DNA of 64,000 nt from contig UQDS01000006.1 in the NCBI GenBank assembly GCA_900539865.1, forward strand, positions 1-64,000. The letters are read 5' to 3'. A model generated the notes under the pieces. The model saw only the letters and a program-made list of their open reading frames with translations. It did no database searches and had not been told where the DNA came from. The position numbers and the translations under genes were made by a program. How positions within the stretch are numbered: the stretch's first letter is position 1; each line of letters opens with the position of its first letter. The DNA comes from an uncultured Mollicutes bacterium. Lineage in GTDB: Bacteria; Bacillota_I; Bacilli_A; RFN20; CAG-288. Shown one piece after another: positions 7,661-16,970 of this stretch.

Positions 7661-9928
7661 ATGAAAATTATTAAAAAGAATGAACAATTAGCTGACTATG
7701 ATTTTTCAAAAATCATCGCTGCAGTAAACAAGAGTGCAGCTAGAGTGAATGTTGTAATCAGCGAAGAGCAATGGAGTGACATTCAACGTTTTGTTGAGGA
7801 AGAGATGAGAAATTCCGGTTCGGAATACATCCCTGTCTCTAAAATGCATGTTTTTGTTGAACTTGCATTGGATCACGTGGTGCCAATTGTGGCAAAAAGT
7901 TATCGCGATTACCGCAATTATAAACAAGATTTTGTCCGCATGATGGATGAGACAATCAAGACGGTTGACTCTCTCAATTTCCTTGCGGATCGCTCCAATG
8001 CAAACACGACATCTACGCTCGTCTCTACACAAAGAACACTTACTTATAACGCTTTTTCTAAACAGCTTTATCGAAAGACGTTTTTAAACAAAGCGGAATT
8101 AGAAGCAATCGATGACGGATATATTTATATCCATGATATTTCCTCTCGACTTTTAACTTATAACTGTGCTCTTTTTGATATGGGAAGAGTTTTAGCTGGC
8201 GGTTTTGAATGGGAGAATATCGGATACAATGAACCGAAAGATGTAAGAACAGCCTGCAACCTCATTTCTGATATCACCTTAAATTGCGCTGCGATGCAAT
8301 ATGGCGGTTTCACTGTTCCTGAAATTGATTCTGTTCTTGCGCCTTATGCGGAGAAAAGTTATAAAAAATATCTCTCTGAATTTCAACAGATTGTCGAAGA
8401 AGTCGGCGGTTCTTATGATGAAGAACAGGCGAAAGAATATGCATTGAGAAGAACAAGCCGTGAGATCGAGCAAGGATTCCAAGGCTTTGAACACACTTTT
8501 AATACCGTTGCCTCTAGCCGTGGCGATTATCCTTTCACGACCTTTACTGGCGGTTGTGATGATAACTTCTTTGCGAGTTTGGTTTGGTCTATCGCATTGA
8601 AGGTTAGAAGAGGCGGCCAAGGCCACAAAGGCCACAAACGCCCTGCGATTTTCCCCAAGCTTGTCTTCCTTTATACAAAAGATCTTCACGAAGAGGGAAA
8701 ACCTCTTCACTGGTTGTACAAAGAAGGTATCGCTTGTTCGGCAAAAGCTATGTATCCAGACTGGCTTTCGTTAGATTTACCGGATGAGTCGCTTGTTACT
8801 TCTGCCCAGACAATGCATTTTGAACCCTCGATTGCCAAAGTTTTCCATAAATATCATAAGTTCGGTGTATCTCGCTGGTATTTAGACGAAAATAACAATG
8901 TAAAAGAAAATCCTGAATGGGTCGATAGCATCATCTCTCCTATGGGATGCCGCGCTTATCTTTCTCCTTATTATGAAAGAGGAAAGTTACAACCGGCAGA
9001 TGAGAATGATAAACCGGTCTTTACCGGCCGTTTTAACGGCGGGGCTGTCTCTTTGAATCTTCCGATGATTTTAAGAAAAGCACAAGTGGAACAAAAAGAT
9101 TTCTATGAGACATTGAAATATTATTTGGATATGATTAACAATATCCACATTAAGACGTTTGACTTTCTCTCTAAGATCAAAGCGAGTGCTATTCCTGTTT
9201 CCTATAGTCAAGGTGGATTTGGTTATCTTCAGCCCAATGAGACAATTGCACCTTTAGTCAAGAGAGCCACGTTCTCCTTTGGCTTCACCGCTTTAAATGA
9301 ATTGCAAGAACTTTACAATCAAAAATCACTTTACGAAGTCAAAGATGATCCTCACGCATTTGCCTTTGAAGTCTTAAAGTACATCAATGACTATGTGGAA
9401 GATAAGAAGAAACATTACGATCAAGATATTCCTTACATTGCCGCGATCTATGCGACTCCAGCAGAATCTCTTTGCGGAACGCAAGTAGAGCAGTTTAAAA
9501 AGAAATACGGTGTGATTCCGCATGTTTCTGATCGCGCATACTTTACCAATTCTTTCCATATGCACGTTTCCGAAGAAATCACTCCTTTTGAAAAGCAGGA
9601 TGCCGAATTTCGTTACTTCCACGTTGCTAGCGGCGGACATATTCAATACTGCCGCTTTGTCACAGCGATGAATGAAGCTTACATCTCGCAGTGTGTTGAA
9701 AGAGCGATGAAACTCGGATATTACTTTGGTGTCAATATTGAAAAGAGCTATTGTAATCAATGCGGCGCACAAGTGGATGATGGCATCGAAGAATGCCCTG
9801 TCTGCCACAGCCATGAAATCACGGAAATCAATCGCGTCTGCGGCTATCTTGGTTATTCTAAAGTCTGTGGAGATACTAAGATGAATGATGCTAAGCTTGC
9901 AGAAGTCCATGATAGAAAGTCGATGTAA
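7661..9928 (+). CDS. nrdD: Anaerobic ribonucleoside-triphosphate reductase
   Basis: NrdD makes deoxyribonucleotides without oxygen by a glycyl radical mechanism. The 755-residue protein has an N-terminal ATP-cone (about 1-95, MKIIKKNEQLADYDFSKI), the ten-stranded barrel, and a C-terminal zinc site with CNQCG and CPVCH pairs, followed by the glycyl radical region RVCGYLGYSKV. GAGGT lies upstream of the ATG. It is followed by its activase nrdG after two bases. Presence of this pair points to anaerobic growth. No obvious NrdR box was seen upstream. Confidence 0.96.
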   Translation: MKIIKKNEQLADYDFSKIIAAVNKSAARVNVVISEEQWSDIQRFVEEEMRNSGSEYIPVSKMHVFVELALDHVVPIVAKSYRDYRNYKQDFVRMMDETIKTVDSLNFLADRSNANTTSTLVSTQRTLTYNAFSKQLYRKTFLNKAELEAIDDGYIYIHDISSRLLTYNCALFDMGRVLAGGFEWENIGYNEPKDVRTACNLISDITLNCAAMQYGGFTVPEIDSVLAPYAEKSYKKYLSEFQQIVEEVGGSYDEEQAKEYALRRTSREIEQGFQGFEHTFNTVASSRGDYPFTTFTGGCDDNFFASLVWSIALKVRRGGQGHKGHKRPAIFPKLVFLYTKDLHEEGKPLHWLYKEGIACSAKAMYPDWLSLDLPDESLVTSAQTMHFEPSIAKVFHKYHKFGVSRWYLDENNNVKENPEWVDSIISPMGCRAYLSPYYERGKLQPADENDKPVFTGRFNGGAVSLNLPMILRKAQVEQKDFYETLKYYLDMINNIHIKTFDFLSKIKASAIPVSYSQGGFGYLQPNETIAPLVKRATFSFGFTALNELQELYNQKSLYEVKDDPHAFAFEVLKYINDYVEDKKKHYDQDIPYIAAIYATPAESLCGTQVEQFKKKYGVIPHVSDRAYFTNSFHMHVSEEITPFEKQDAEFRYFHVASGGHIQYCRFVTAMNEAYISQCVERAMKLGYYFGVNIEKSYCNQCGAQVDDGIEECPVCHSHEITEINRVCGYLGYSKVCGDTKMNDAKLAEVHDRKSM

Positions 9929-9930
9929 GT

Positions 9931-10473
9931 ATGAAAATTATTTCCATAGAGCGTAACAATCAAGTCAATGGCACAGGCTTGAGAGATGTCATTTGGTGTG
10001 CCGGTTGCAACCATCAGTGCCCGAATTGTCACAACAAAGAAGCGCAGAATCCAAATCTCGGCGTTGAATTATCTTCTTTTCACTACGATATTTTAAAAGA
10101 AGATCTCCAACGTGAAGAGATTGAAGGCGTCACATTCTCTGGCGGGGAAGCTACATATCCTTTAAATAGAGAAGATGCGACAAGACTCATGGCTTGGATC
10201 AAGTCTTTATTTCCTCATAAGACAATCTGGGTTTATACTGGATATCTTTATGAACAAATCGAAGATTTGGAAATGATGGAGTATATTGATGTTCTCATCG
10301 ATGGAAGATATGAACAAGAAAAAAATCCTGGTCCTTCTATCTTAAAGTGGCGTGGATCTTCCAATCAAAGAGTCATCGATGTACAAGAGACTCGAAAGCA
10401 AAATAAAATTGTTTGGTTGAAAGATTTCAACGGAAAAACAATCCTTGAAAACGAATTAGAAAACCAAAAATAA
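9931..10473 (+). CDS. nrdG: Anaerobic ribonucleotide reductase activating protein
   Basis: A 180-residue radical SAM activase that generates the glycyl radical on NrdD. The CNHQCPNCH segment supplies the CxxxCxxC [4Fe-4S] motif, and VTFSGGEATYP is the family's SAM-binding GGE motif. It starts 2 bases after the nrdD stop. Length and neighbour are those expected. Later motifs, such as the WVYTGYLYEQ region and DVLIDGRYEQ, also match the family. Confidence 0.95.
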   Translation: MKIISIERNNQVNGTGLRDVIWCAGCNHQCPNCHNKEAQNPNLGVELSSFHYDILKEDLQREEIEGVTFSGGEATYPLNREDATRLMAWIKSLFPHKTIWVYTGYLYEQIEDLEMMEYIDVLIDGRYEQEKNPGPSILKWRGSSNQRVIDVQETRKQNKIVWLKDFNGKTILENELENQK

Positions 10474-10483
10474 TCTGCAATAA

Positions 10484-10520
10484 AAAAACCTGGATAGAAT
10501 TACTCTAGATCCAGGTTTTT
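10484..10520 (+). terminator. Terminator after nrdG, shared with the convergent gene
   Basis: AAAAACCTGGAT (10484-10495) pairs with ATCCAGGTTTTT (10509-10520), a 12-bp stem with A-run and T-run on either side. It lies between two convergent genes and can serve both directions. Confidence 0.88.
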
Positions 10521-10529
10521 CTTTTTGTT

Positions 10530-11477
10530 TTATCTCTTCTTAGAGTCGCGGATCAAATAGATGATGGTAAAGATAGCGATGATGACTGCGATTGCAAATA
10601 AAGTGCCGAAGACAGAGATGAGGACAATCGTTGTGATGCGAAGCGTATCGTTTACTTTGTCTGTATCCAATTGTGCTTCTTTTACACCGACCATACTTAA
10701 TTTAACTGTGTGGCCGATAGATAAGTCGAGCGATGAAGAAGTGAGGAATTGTAAGGAAGAGGCGTCTTGGAAATTAGACATGCCGAGATTGTCGATATAT
10801 TCTACTTTTTGACCATCGAGATAAAGTATGTAGTTTAAATAATCTACGTCGTGATTTTTAGAAGGATCATAAGAGATCTGATAATCTAACTGATAAATGT
10901 ATTTTCCCCTGTTAATGTTAGGGATTTCCTTGATGAAATGAAGAGAGTAGTCAGAAAAGGTAATACCTAATTGATCCGATTCAATCAATTTGAATTTTTT
11001 CAGAGAAGAAGCGCATTCTATTTTGACGTTCGACATGCGATACGTCTCGGTGGTAGAGAAGACATAACCATTGACATCTTTAGATGTGATATTTAAGTCG
11101 ATATATTTTGTTTCTCCAGGATAAATGTAATTATCAGAGAGAACTCTGTCCGAAGAATAAACATCAATAGATTTAAAAATAGAGCTGCGGTTTAACTTGT
11201 CTCCTGAGGCGTTTACGATATCGAAAGACAGGGTGAAGTCAAGCGATAACTCCGCACCGCTATTTTCGATAAGAACGTAAGCTTTTACGATATTGTGTAC
11301 ATTGTTATCCTGATCGCTTAGCGCGGTGATTTCACCGACTGCTTTTTCACGAATGAGAAGATTTTCCGCATAGGATGTATTGATGTTATTGACGTGGACA
11401 TCGCAAGAGGAAAGAGAAAAAACATTGGTGATCATCAGCAAAAAGAAGGATAGTGAAAGTAAAATTTTTCGTTTCAT
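10530..11477 (-). CDS. Predicted lipoprotein with C-terminal membrane anchor
   Basis: This 315-residue protein is not recognised by family. It has a lysine-headed signal peptide ending in a lipobox-like LSSC (Cys 25). A roughly 250-residue extracellular region rich in beta-strand pattern and Ser/Asn/Asp follows, then a membrane helix (about 283-308) and a basic tail RDSKKR. A protein with both a lipid anchor and a C-terminal helix is unusual; the LSSC may instead be an ordinary signal peptidase site. AAGGAG precedes the start. It lies 25 bases after the GT2 gene and is probably cotranscribed with it, suggesting an envelope role. Confidence 0.75.
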   Translation of the reverse strand: MKRKILLSLSFFLLMITNVFSLSSCDVHVNNINTSYAENLLIREKAVGEITALSDQDNNVHNIVKAYVLIENSGAELSLDFTLSFDIVNASGDKLNRSSIFKSIDVYSSDRVLSDNYIYPGETKYIDLNITSKDVNGYVFSTTETYRMSNVKIECASSLKKFKLIESDQLGITFSDYSLHFIKEIPNINRGKYIYQLDYQISYDPSKNHDVDYLNYILYLDGQKVEYIDNLGMSNFQDASSLQFLTSSSLDLSIGHTVKLSMVGVKEAQLDTDKVNDTLRITTIVLISVFGTLFAIAVIIAIFTIIYLIRDSKKR

Positions 11478-11502
11478 TTACTTCTCCTTTCTGTTAGAAA
11501 AA

Positions 11503-12819
11503 TCACTGTTCGATTTTAGTTTGACTGCGTTTGATTTTTTTCCAACGAGGTTTCATCAAGAATCCAGCAAAGATAAAGAAGGCGTCAAATAAGATATAGC
11601 AAGGGTACAATAAGATAGTGACCCAAACAACCCATTTTCTTTGAACATTCATACGCTTGCGTTCGATGAAGTAGGAGAACATCGGCTGGAAAAAGAAGGG
11701 GATGAAGTAACAAGCGCAACAAGCAACAACAACAAAGATGACGAACCAATTGAAGTCAAGCACTGCATTTAAACCGGATAAGACCACGACATTTCCAAGG
11801 CCAGTATAGATGAGAATATAGATAAAGTAAAGAGGAATCCAAGTCATGCAGATAGCAGAGAAAGGAACCAATGCAATATTGAAGTATTGATCCAAATAAG
11901 TCATTTTTAAGGAGAAGGGAACGTTGCGTTTAAAGAGTGTTTTAAAGAACATCTTTAAGGTGGTGATACCTTCTTTAAAGTACAAACGGAATAATCCGTT
12001 ACCCATTCGGCTGTTGCGATTGAACATATCGGTCATCGTCGCTGGCATATCTTCATATACCATAGCTTCATTGATAAAGTCGACCTTCAATCCGTCTTTA
12101 TTCAAACGCTTTAATGTGAATTCAATATCTTCACTGGCGGTTAAAGCATCCCAATTCAACGCGTATTCTGCTTTGATTAAACCGCTAGGACCAGTCATGA
12201 CACAACCGATATTCAAAGCGCTGCGCGAACGGCAAGCGAAGACGTTGTCACGGATGTACCAAAGGCCGTTCATACAAGAGATGACACTGTCCGTGAGATT
12301 TTTGCTGTTTTCAAAGGTTCTACCTAAGACAACACCGCTTTCGACTGCGTCATTACAAGCGCGAATATAATTTTTATCAATTTGATTATCTGCATCTAAG
12401 GTTAAGAAGTATTCATACGTACCTTCTGGATCAGCCTTAAGCTGTTCCATACCTAATTTCATGCAGTAGGATAATTTTTTGTGCTTAGGATCTTCATCGT
12501 GAATGATGACGACTCTTGCACCGTGCTCTTTGGCAATTTCGGCTGTTTTATCAGTGCAGTTGTGAGCGAAAACAATAACTTGTTTCTTATCCTCGGGATA
12601 ATCACAACGCATAGCAGAGTCAACGCTATCCGCGATGACATCTTCTTCGTTGTGGGCGCGGATAATGACTGCAAACTTGTGAAATTGAGTTGCCTTCTTG
12701 TATTTTTTTGGTTTTAACCAGAACAAGAAACCGAAGAGAATTTGGAAGGAGAAGACAATCAATGTCATGATGATAAAAACCATCGTTACCCAGAAGAGTA
12801 TGTTGTTTAATAATTCCAT
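11503..12819 (-). CDS. Membrane-bound family 2 glycosyltransferase
   Basis: A 438-residue GT2 enzyme with an N-terminal membrane helix (about 8-33), the catalytic domain (about 45-280) and three or more C-terminal helices. Visible motifs are FAVIIRAHNEEDVI, the LTLDADNQID segment carrying the D-x-D metal site, and TASEDIEFTLKR, which supplies the catalytic ED. Where processive enzymes have Q/RxxRW, this one has NRNSRMGNGLFR, so it is uncertain whether it makes a polymer. It resembles extracellular polysaccharide or glycolipid synthases. First gene of a two-gene minus-strand operon. Confidence 0.85.
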   Translation of the reverse strand: MELLNNILFWVTMVFIIMTLIVFSFQILFGFLFWLKPKKYKKATQFHKFAVIIRAHNEEDVIADSVDSAMRCDYPEDKKQVIVFAHNCTDKTAEIAKEHGARVVIIHDEDPKHKKLSYCMKLGMEQLKADPEGTYEYFLTLDADNQIDKNYIRACNDAVESGVVLGRTFENSKNLTDSVISCMNGLWYIRDNVFACRSRSALNIGCVMTGPSGLIKAEYALNWDALTASEDIEFTLKRLNKDGLKVDFINEAMVYEDMPATMTDMFNRNSRMGNGLFRLYFKEGITTLKMFFKTLFKRNVPFSLKMTYLDQYFNIALVPFSAICMTWIPLYFIYILIYTGLGNVVVLSGLNAVLDFNWFVIFVVVACCACYFIPFFFQPMFSYFIERKRMNVQRKWVVWVTILLYPCYILFDAFFIFAGFLMKPRWKKIKRSQTKIEQ

Positions 12820-12843
12820 AATAATTTCCTTATGATTATGCTT

Positions 12844-12872
12844 ATTTTATCAACTTAAATAATAATAATCAA
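12844..12872 (-). promoter_or_regulatory. Promoter of the GT2-lipoprotein pair
   Basis: On the minus strand TTGATT (12872-12867) is followed after 17 bp by TAAAAT (12849-12844), 24 bases before the GT2 start. AAGGAAAT serves as ribosome binding site. Confidence 0.6.
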
Positions 12873-13006
12873 ACATAGATTTTATACAGTTGTTTCAATG
12901 ATGAAGAAACGAAAAGTATTCTTATTGATCTATATTTTTGTATTTTAATTTCAAATCTTGATAAATAAAACCCGTTTATTCTTTCAAAGTGAATTAGTTT
13001 TTTTGA

Positions 13007-13903
13007 TCAAGACTTGCAAGCTTCTTTGTCATGCCAGAGCTGTGTCTTTAATTCATCGATGGAAGAAAAGCAGATTTGATCGCGAATTTTATCCAAGAAA
13101 GAGACGGTGACTTCTTTGCCGTAAAGATTGATGTTTTGATCGAGAATATACGTTTCGACAATGTTGTCATTTAAGGCGTCAATCGTTGGATGATTGCCGA
13201 TGTTTGTCATCGAGTCATAACAAGTTCCATCGATGAGGGTTTTGGTTTTATAAACACCTGGTGGAAGCAGGACTTTATCTTTAGGGAAGCGCATGTTTGC
13301 TGTAGGAAAACCAAGGATGTAACCGTTATGTAAACCGTGAATGACTTTGTTTGTATAGAAGAAAGGATAACCTAAAAGTTTGTTCGCTTCCTTGACATCG
13401 CCTTGTTCAAGAAGTTTTTTAATTCTAGTGGAAGAGATTTTAGAACCGTCAAATTCTTTGAGAGTGATAATCTTAACAAGAATACCATCTTTTTTTAAAG
13501 CTAATAAGTCAGTTGCTCTACCCTTTGCGCAAGAACCAAAAGTAAAGTCGTCTCCAACTACAATTTCTCTGCAGTGAATAGCTTTTAAAAATTGAATAAA
13601 ATCTTCTTGGGAAGTACTCATTGTTTCACGGTTGAAGGGCAAGACGTATTCGTAATCAACACCAAGCTTTGAGAGAGTGTTATCTTTTTCAGTATCAGTC
13701 AACAACAGACTCTTGGATTTGTGTTCTACTTTATCTTTTAAATCACTCGTAAAAGTTAAGACAGCAGATGGATACGAAGATTTTTTCGTCTCTTGTATCA
13801 ATTCTAAGTGCCCGAGATGTAGGCCATCAAAAAAACCTATTGCCAAGGATGTCTCCTTTAAATCTATCGGTGGTTTATGTATTTGTACTGAAAGTTTATT
13901 CAC
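13007..13903 (-). CDS. ribF: Bifunctional riboflavin kinase / FAD synthetase
   Basis: RibF converts riboflavin to FMN and then FAD. The 298-residue protein has the N-terminal nucleotidyltransferase domain (about 1-165; GFFDGLHLGHLELI, and IVVGDDFTFGSCAKG) and the C-terminal kinase domain (about 175-295; GFPTANMRFPKDKVLLPPGVY). Both domains look complete. It overlaps the truB end by 8 bases and is cotranscribed with it, the usual pairing. In most Firmicutes this pair continues the rbfA operon; here it is inverted and separated by 5.6 kb. Confidence 0.94.
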   Translation of the reverse strand: MNKLSVQIHKPPIDLKETSLAIGFFDGLHLGHLELIQETKKSSYPSAVLTFTSDLKDKVEHKSKSLLLTDTEKDNTLSKLGVDYEYVLPFNRETMSTSQEDFIQFLKAIHCREIVVGDDFTFGSCAKGRATDLLALKKDGILVKIITLKEFDGSKISSTRIKKLLEQGDVKEANKLLGYPFFYTNKVIHGLHNGYILGFPTANMRFPKDKVLLPPGVYKTKTLIDGTCYDSMTNIGNHPTIDALNDNIVETYILDQNINLYGKEVTVSFLDKIRDQICFSSIDELKTQLWHDKEACKS

Positions 13904-14747
13904 GGGAAAATCCTCTGTAAGAAATATAATGGTGCGGTCTATCTTGTCTATAAAGAGCTAATATCTTATCTTCCACCTTCATAAAGAGATAATTCTCTTC
14001 TTGACTGTCGAGATGTAAGTCATTTCCGTTAAAAACCCGCTTAGCTTGTGTTTTGTCACAGACAAAGGTCGGTATTTGTGGAAAAACTTCTTCGATAGAC
14101 AAAAGGTCATCTGCGCTGAGATCGACAAGCTTTTTCGCGTTGATGACCTCAAATTGATTGACGCTTGTTCTTCTAAGAGAACTCAAATATCCGATGGTAC
14201 CCAAACGCAAAGCGATATCGCGTCCTAAGGAACGGATATAAGTTCCTTTTGAGACGGTGACAGAAAAGGTGATTTCCTGATCTTTGTATTGTAATAACGC
14301 AATCTTTTTGACGTCGATATCGATGATGGGAGCTTTGACTTTCCTCTTTTCTCTTGCAAGTTCATATGCTCTTTTTCCGTCGATGTGTTTTGCACTGTAT
14401 AAAGGAACTTCTTGTTTCTGTTTTCCTAAAAAGGAAGCGATGACGTCTTTGATTTCCTCTAAAGAATAGGATCGGACTTCTTCCTCTTGTATGATTGTTC
14501 CATCGCAGTCTAATGTGTCAGTGGTTTTTCCAAGTTGCAATGTGGCAATATAAGATTTCTCATCGTCTTCAAAAAGAGACATCAACCTTGTCGCGTCGTT
14601 GACGCCTACAATCAAAAGACCAGTGGCAAAAGGATCTAAGGTTCCCAAATGACCGGCTTTTCGAAGTGAGAATTTTTTGCGGATGATACAATCGACATCA
14701 TTGGAAGTATATCCGCTTTCTTTATCTAATAAAAAATAACCATTCAT
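13896..14747 (-). CDS. truB: tRNA pseudouridine-55 synthase
   Basis: TruB makes pseudouridine 55 in the T-loop of tRNAs. The 283-residue protein begins MNGYFLLDKESGYTSND and carries KAGHLGTLDPFATGLL with the catalytic Asp, plus SAKHIDGKRAYELAR and the KGTYIRSLGRDI motif. A GTG 13 codons upstream is possible but has no ribosome binding site. The ATG at 14747 was chosen because it fits the family start and lies only about 9 bases from a TATACT -10 box, implying a nearly leaderless mRNA. It is coupled to ribF. Confidence 0.92.
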   Translation of the reverse strand: MNGYFLLDKESGYTSNDVDCIIRKKFSLRKAGHLGTLDPFATGLLIVGVNDATRLMSLFEDDEKSYIATLQLGKTTDTLDCDGTIIQEEEVRSYSLEEIKDVIASFLGKQKQEVPLYSAKHIDGKRAYELAREKRKVKAPIIDIDVKKIALLQYKDQEITFSVTVSKGTYIRSLGRDIALRLGTIGYLSSLRRTSVNQFEVINAKKLVDLSADDLLSIEEVFPQIPTFVCDKTQAKRVFNGNDLHLDSQEENYLFMKVEDKILALYRQDRPHHYISYRGFSRE

Positions 14748-14756
14748 AGACACTAT

Positions 14757-14785
14757 AGTATATACATTTTTTATCTTGGTTTCCA
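14757..14785 (-). promoter_or_regulatory. Candidate truB promoter giving a very short leader
   Basis: Minus-strand TGGAAA (14785-14780), a 17-bp spacer and TATACT (14762-14757) precede the truB ATG by 9 bases, predicting a leader of only 2-4 nt. A 12-base direct repeat ATAGACACTATA occurs at 14747-14758 and again near 14795 in this divergent region. Confidence 0.45.
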
Positions 14786-14848
14786 CCTAAAATAATAGAC
14801 ACTATAACTTATGTTTGTTAAAATTAAGCCTGTATTAGGAGTCTACAA

Positions 14849-15631
14849 ATGGAAAATATCGATAACAATTTGTTAACCGTAAATCATATATCCAAACAGT
14901 TTTCACTCAATAAAAAACAGCGTGAAGAAAGAAACACGACGGAGAAGACATTGACTGCCTTAGATGACTTTTCTATGGAGTTAAACAAAGGTGAAATTTA
15001 TGGCCTTTTAGGACCAAACGGCGCTGGAAAAACAACTGCCTTACGCGCGATCAGCTCTTTGATTGAACCGACACAAGGCGAAGTTCTTTTCTGTGGAAAA
15101 AGCATCAAAGAAGATATTGAAAATTACAGAAAGAACATCTCTTTTTTGACATCCGAACTGAAATTAGACAATTTCTTTACTCCTTCGTATACCTTCACCT
15201 ATATGGGAAGACTATACGGAATGAAAGAGGAAGAGATTATCAAACGCAAAGAAGCGTTATTCACATATTTTGGTATCGATAAATTCGCCGAGACAAAAAT
15301 CGGTAACTTATCGACCGGTATGAAACAAAAAGTGAGTTTGGCAATTTCTTTATGTCATGATCCTCAGATCATCATTTTTGATGAACCGACCAACGGTTTA
15401 GATATTGTCGCTAGTCGCGATGTGGAACAATTTTTAATCCGACAAAAAGAAGAAGGAAAAGCAGTTCTTCTTTCTACCCATATCTTCTCTTTGGTGGAAA
15501 AATTATGCGACCGTGTCGGTATTCTCTTAGAAGGAAAACTTCGCTTAGAAGGCAATATGAAAGAAGTGACAAAAGAAAAGAATTTGGAAGCTGTCTTCTT
15601 TGACATTTACGAGAGGGGAGAATCGAAATGA
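14849..15631 (+). CDS. ABC transporter ATP-binding protein, Nat type
   Basis: A 260-residue ATPase with Walker A GPNGAGKTT, signature LSTGMKQKV, Walker B IIFDEPTNGLD and switch segment LSTHIF. It resembles NatA-type ATPases, which partner with a permease having a large extracellular loop. TTAGGAG precedes the ATG. Its end overlaps the start of the permease gene by 4 bases. Role is export of an ion, drug or lipid; substrate not readable. Confidence 0.87.
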   Translation: MENIDNNLLTVNHISKQFSLNKKQREERNTTEKTLTALDDFSMELNKGEIYGLLGPNGAGKTTALRAISSLIEPTQGEVLFCGKSIKEDIENYRKNISFLTSELKLDNFFTPSYTFTYMGRLYGMKEEEIIKRKEALFTYFGIDKFAETKIGNLSTGMKQKVSLAISLCHDPQIIIFDEPTNGLDIVASRDVEQFLIRQKEEGKAVLLSTHIFSLVEKLCDRVGILLEGKLRLEGNMKEVTKEKNLEAVFFDIYERGESK

Positions 15632-16833
15632 ATCATATCAAGACCATATTCATGAAAGAGATGCGTCGTGTATTCACTGATAAACGTATGGTTATCGGTC
15701 TTTATATCCCTGGCATTCTCATCTTCATCATTTATACGATCTTTGGCTCTACGATGCAAAATGTAGCAGGATCTGTCGTAGAGAAACCGACAAATCAAAA
15801 AATACATATCACCTATACCGATAATTCCGGAAAGGACATGCCTCGAATCATCAATGGTATGTTCTTATCCTTGACGGGTGGAGAAAGCAACAACGAAGTG
15901 ATCACCGAAAAAATTCCAACCTCAAAAGTGGAGCAAGCAAAAGAAAATCTTCTTGCGAAGAAAACAGATTTGCTGATTCAGTTTTCAAACGATTTTGAGA
16001 ACAAATTCAATTTGGATGGTGATCCTAGTAAAAATTATGTCGCTTTATTTTACAACGCAGAAGTTGGTAAATCCGCTTATGTGTATAATTTAGGAATATC
16101 CATTCTTGATTCTGTCTATAAAAATTATCAAGTGAATATCATTGATAACAAACCCATACAATCGAATGTTGCAAAAGGAGATGCTGTAGTCAACAAGGTT
16201 ATGGCGATGATCTTCCCTGTCGTCACTGTCTCTCTTTTATTCTCTACAGTCATTGGTATCTGCCCCGAATCCATCGCTGGTGAAAAGGAAAGAGGCACCT
16301 TTGCTTCTGTCCTTCTTACGCCTGTGAAACGAAGCCAAATTGTCATTGGTAAGATTCTTGCACTCACTGTCGTAGGATTAAGTTCTGGCATCGTCTCCTT
16401 TTTAGGAATCTTCTTCTCTCTGCCGAAACTGATCAATAGCTCCGGTATCTCCAATATGGGAATATCGGTAGGTAGCGGCATCGCTCTCTTCTTTAGCATC
16501 ATGACGCTTTTGCTCTTCTTCATCGCGCTAGCCACCTTGGTTTCTACTGTCTGTAAGAGTGTCAAAGAAGCGACAAATTATATGGGTCCTTGTATGGTGA
16601 TCTTTATGATGATTGCAGTCGCTTCCATGTTCTTAGATACTTCTCATATCGCTTGTTCCTTTGTTCCTGTCTTAAATGTTGTCTCTTATATGACACAATT
16701 GATTGGAAATACAAACGCAAATTTGACACTGTTCTTCACATTTACGATTATAAGCAATGCAATCTATACGGCACTTACCATTTTATTGACAGCCAAACTC
16801 TTTACCAAAGAAAAAGTGATGATCACTCAATAA
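15628..16833 (+). CDS. ABC transporter permease, NatB/ABC-2 type
   Basis: A 401-residue ABC-2 permease. The N-terminal helix (about 22-45) is followed by a roughly 150-residue extracellular domain and then five or six helices beginning near residue 190. The EKERGTFASVLLTPVKRSQIVIGKI segment is the family's coupling region. It overlaps its ATPase by 4 bases. Topology matches NatB, a sodium exporter subunit, but sodium transport is only an inference. A promoter for rpsO follows 22 bases after its stop. Confidence 0.87.
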   Translation: MNHIKTIFMKEMRRVFTDKRMVIGLYIPGILIFIIYTIFGSTMQNVAGSVVEKPTNQKIHITYTDNSGKDMPRIINGMFLSLTGGESNNEVITEKIPTSKVEQAKENLLAKKTDLLIQFSNDFENKFNLDGDPSKNYVALFYNAEVGKSAYVYNLGISILDSVYKNYQVNIIDNKPIQSNVAKGDAVVNKVMAMIFPVVTVSLLFSTVIGICPESIAGEKERGTFASVLLTPVKRSQIVIGKILALTVVGLSSGIVSFLGIFFSLPKLINSSGISNMGISVGSGIALFFSIMTLLLFFIALATLVSTVCKSVKEATNYMGPCMVIFMMIAVASMFLDTSHIACSFVPVLNVVSYMTQLIGNTNANLTLFFTFTIISNAIYTALTILLTAKLFTKEKVMITQ

Positions 16834-16855
16834 AATCAATTCCTATAAAAAACTG

Positions 16856-16884
16856 TTGAAATAATCGTCAGAAACATGTATAAT
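16856..16884 (+). promoter_or_regulatory. rpsO promoter
   Basis: TTGAAA (16856-16861) and TATAAT (16879-16884) with a 17-bp spacer, close to consensus, as expected for a ribosomal protein gene. Transcription should begin near 16891. Confidence 0.85.
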
Positions 16885-16890
16885 TTTAAA

Positions 16891-16945
16891 GCCTTTTGAC
16901 TGGTGGTAGGCTTGAGTCCTCTAGCACCTACCGACTGGTTGATTG
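16891..16945 (+). promoter_or_regulatory. Structured rpsO leader, candidate S15 autoregulatory element
   Basis: A hairpin with outer stem GGTAGG (16905-16910) / CCTACC (16927-16932) and an inner CTTGA/TCTAG stem is flanked exactly by two copies of GACTGGT (16898-16904 and 16933-16939). S15 is known to repress its own synthesis in several bacteria by binding leader structures that differ between lineages. The repeat-bracketed hairpin, about 30 bases before the start codon, is a reasonable candidate. Binding is inferred, not shown. Confidence 0.5.
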
Positions 16946-16970
16946 GAAGAAAGAAAAGAGGTATAACAAA

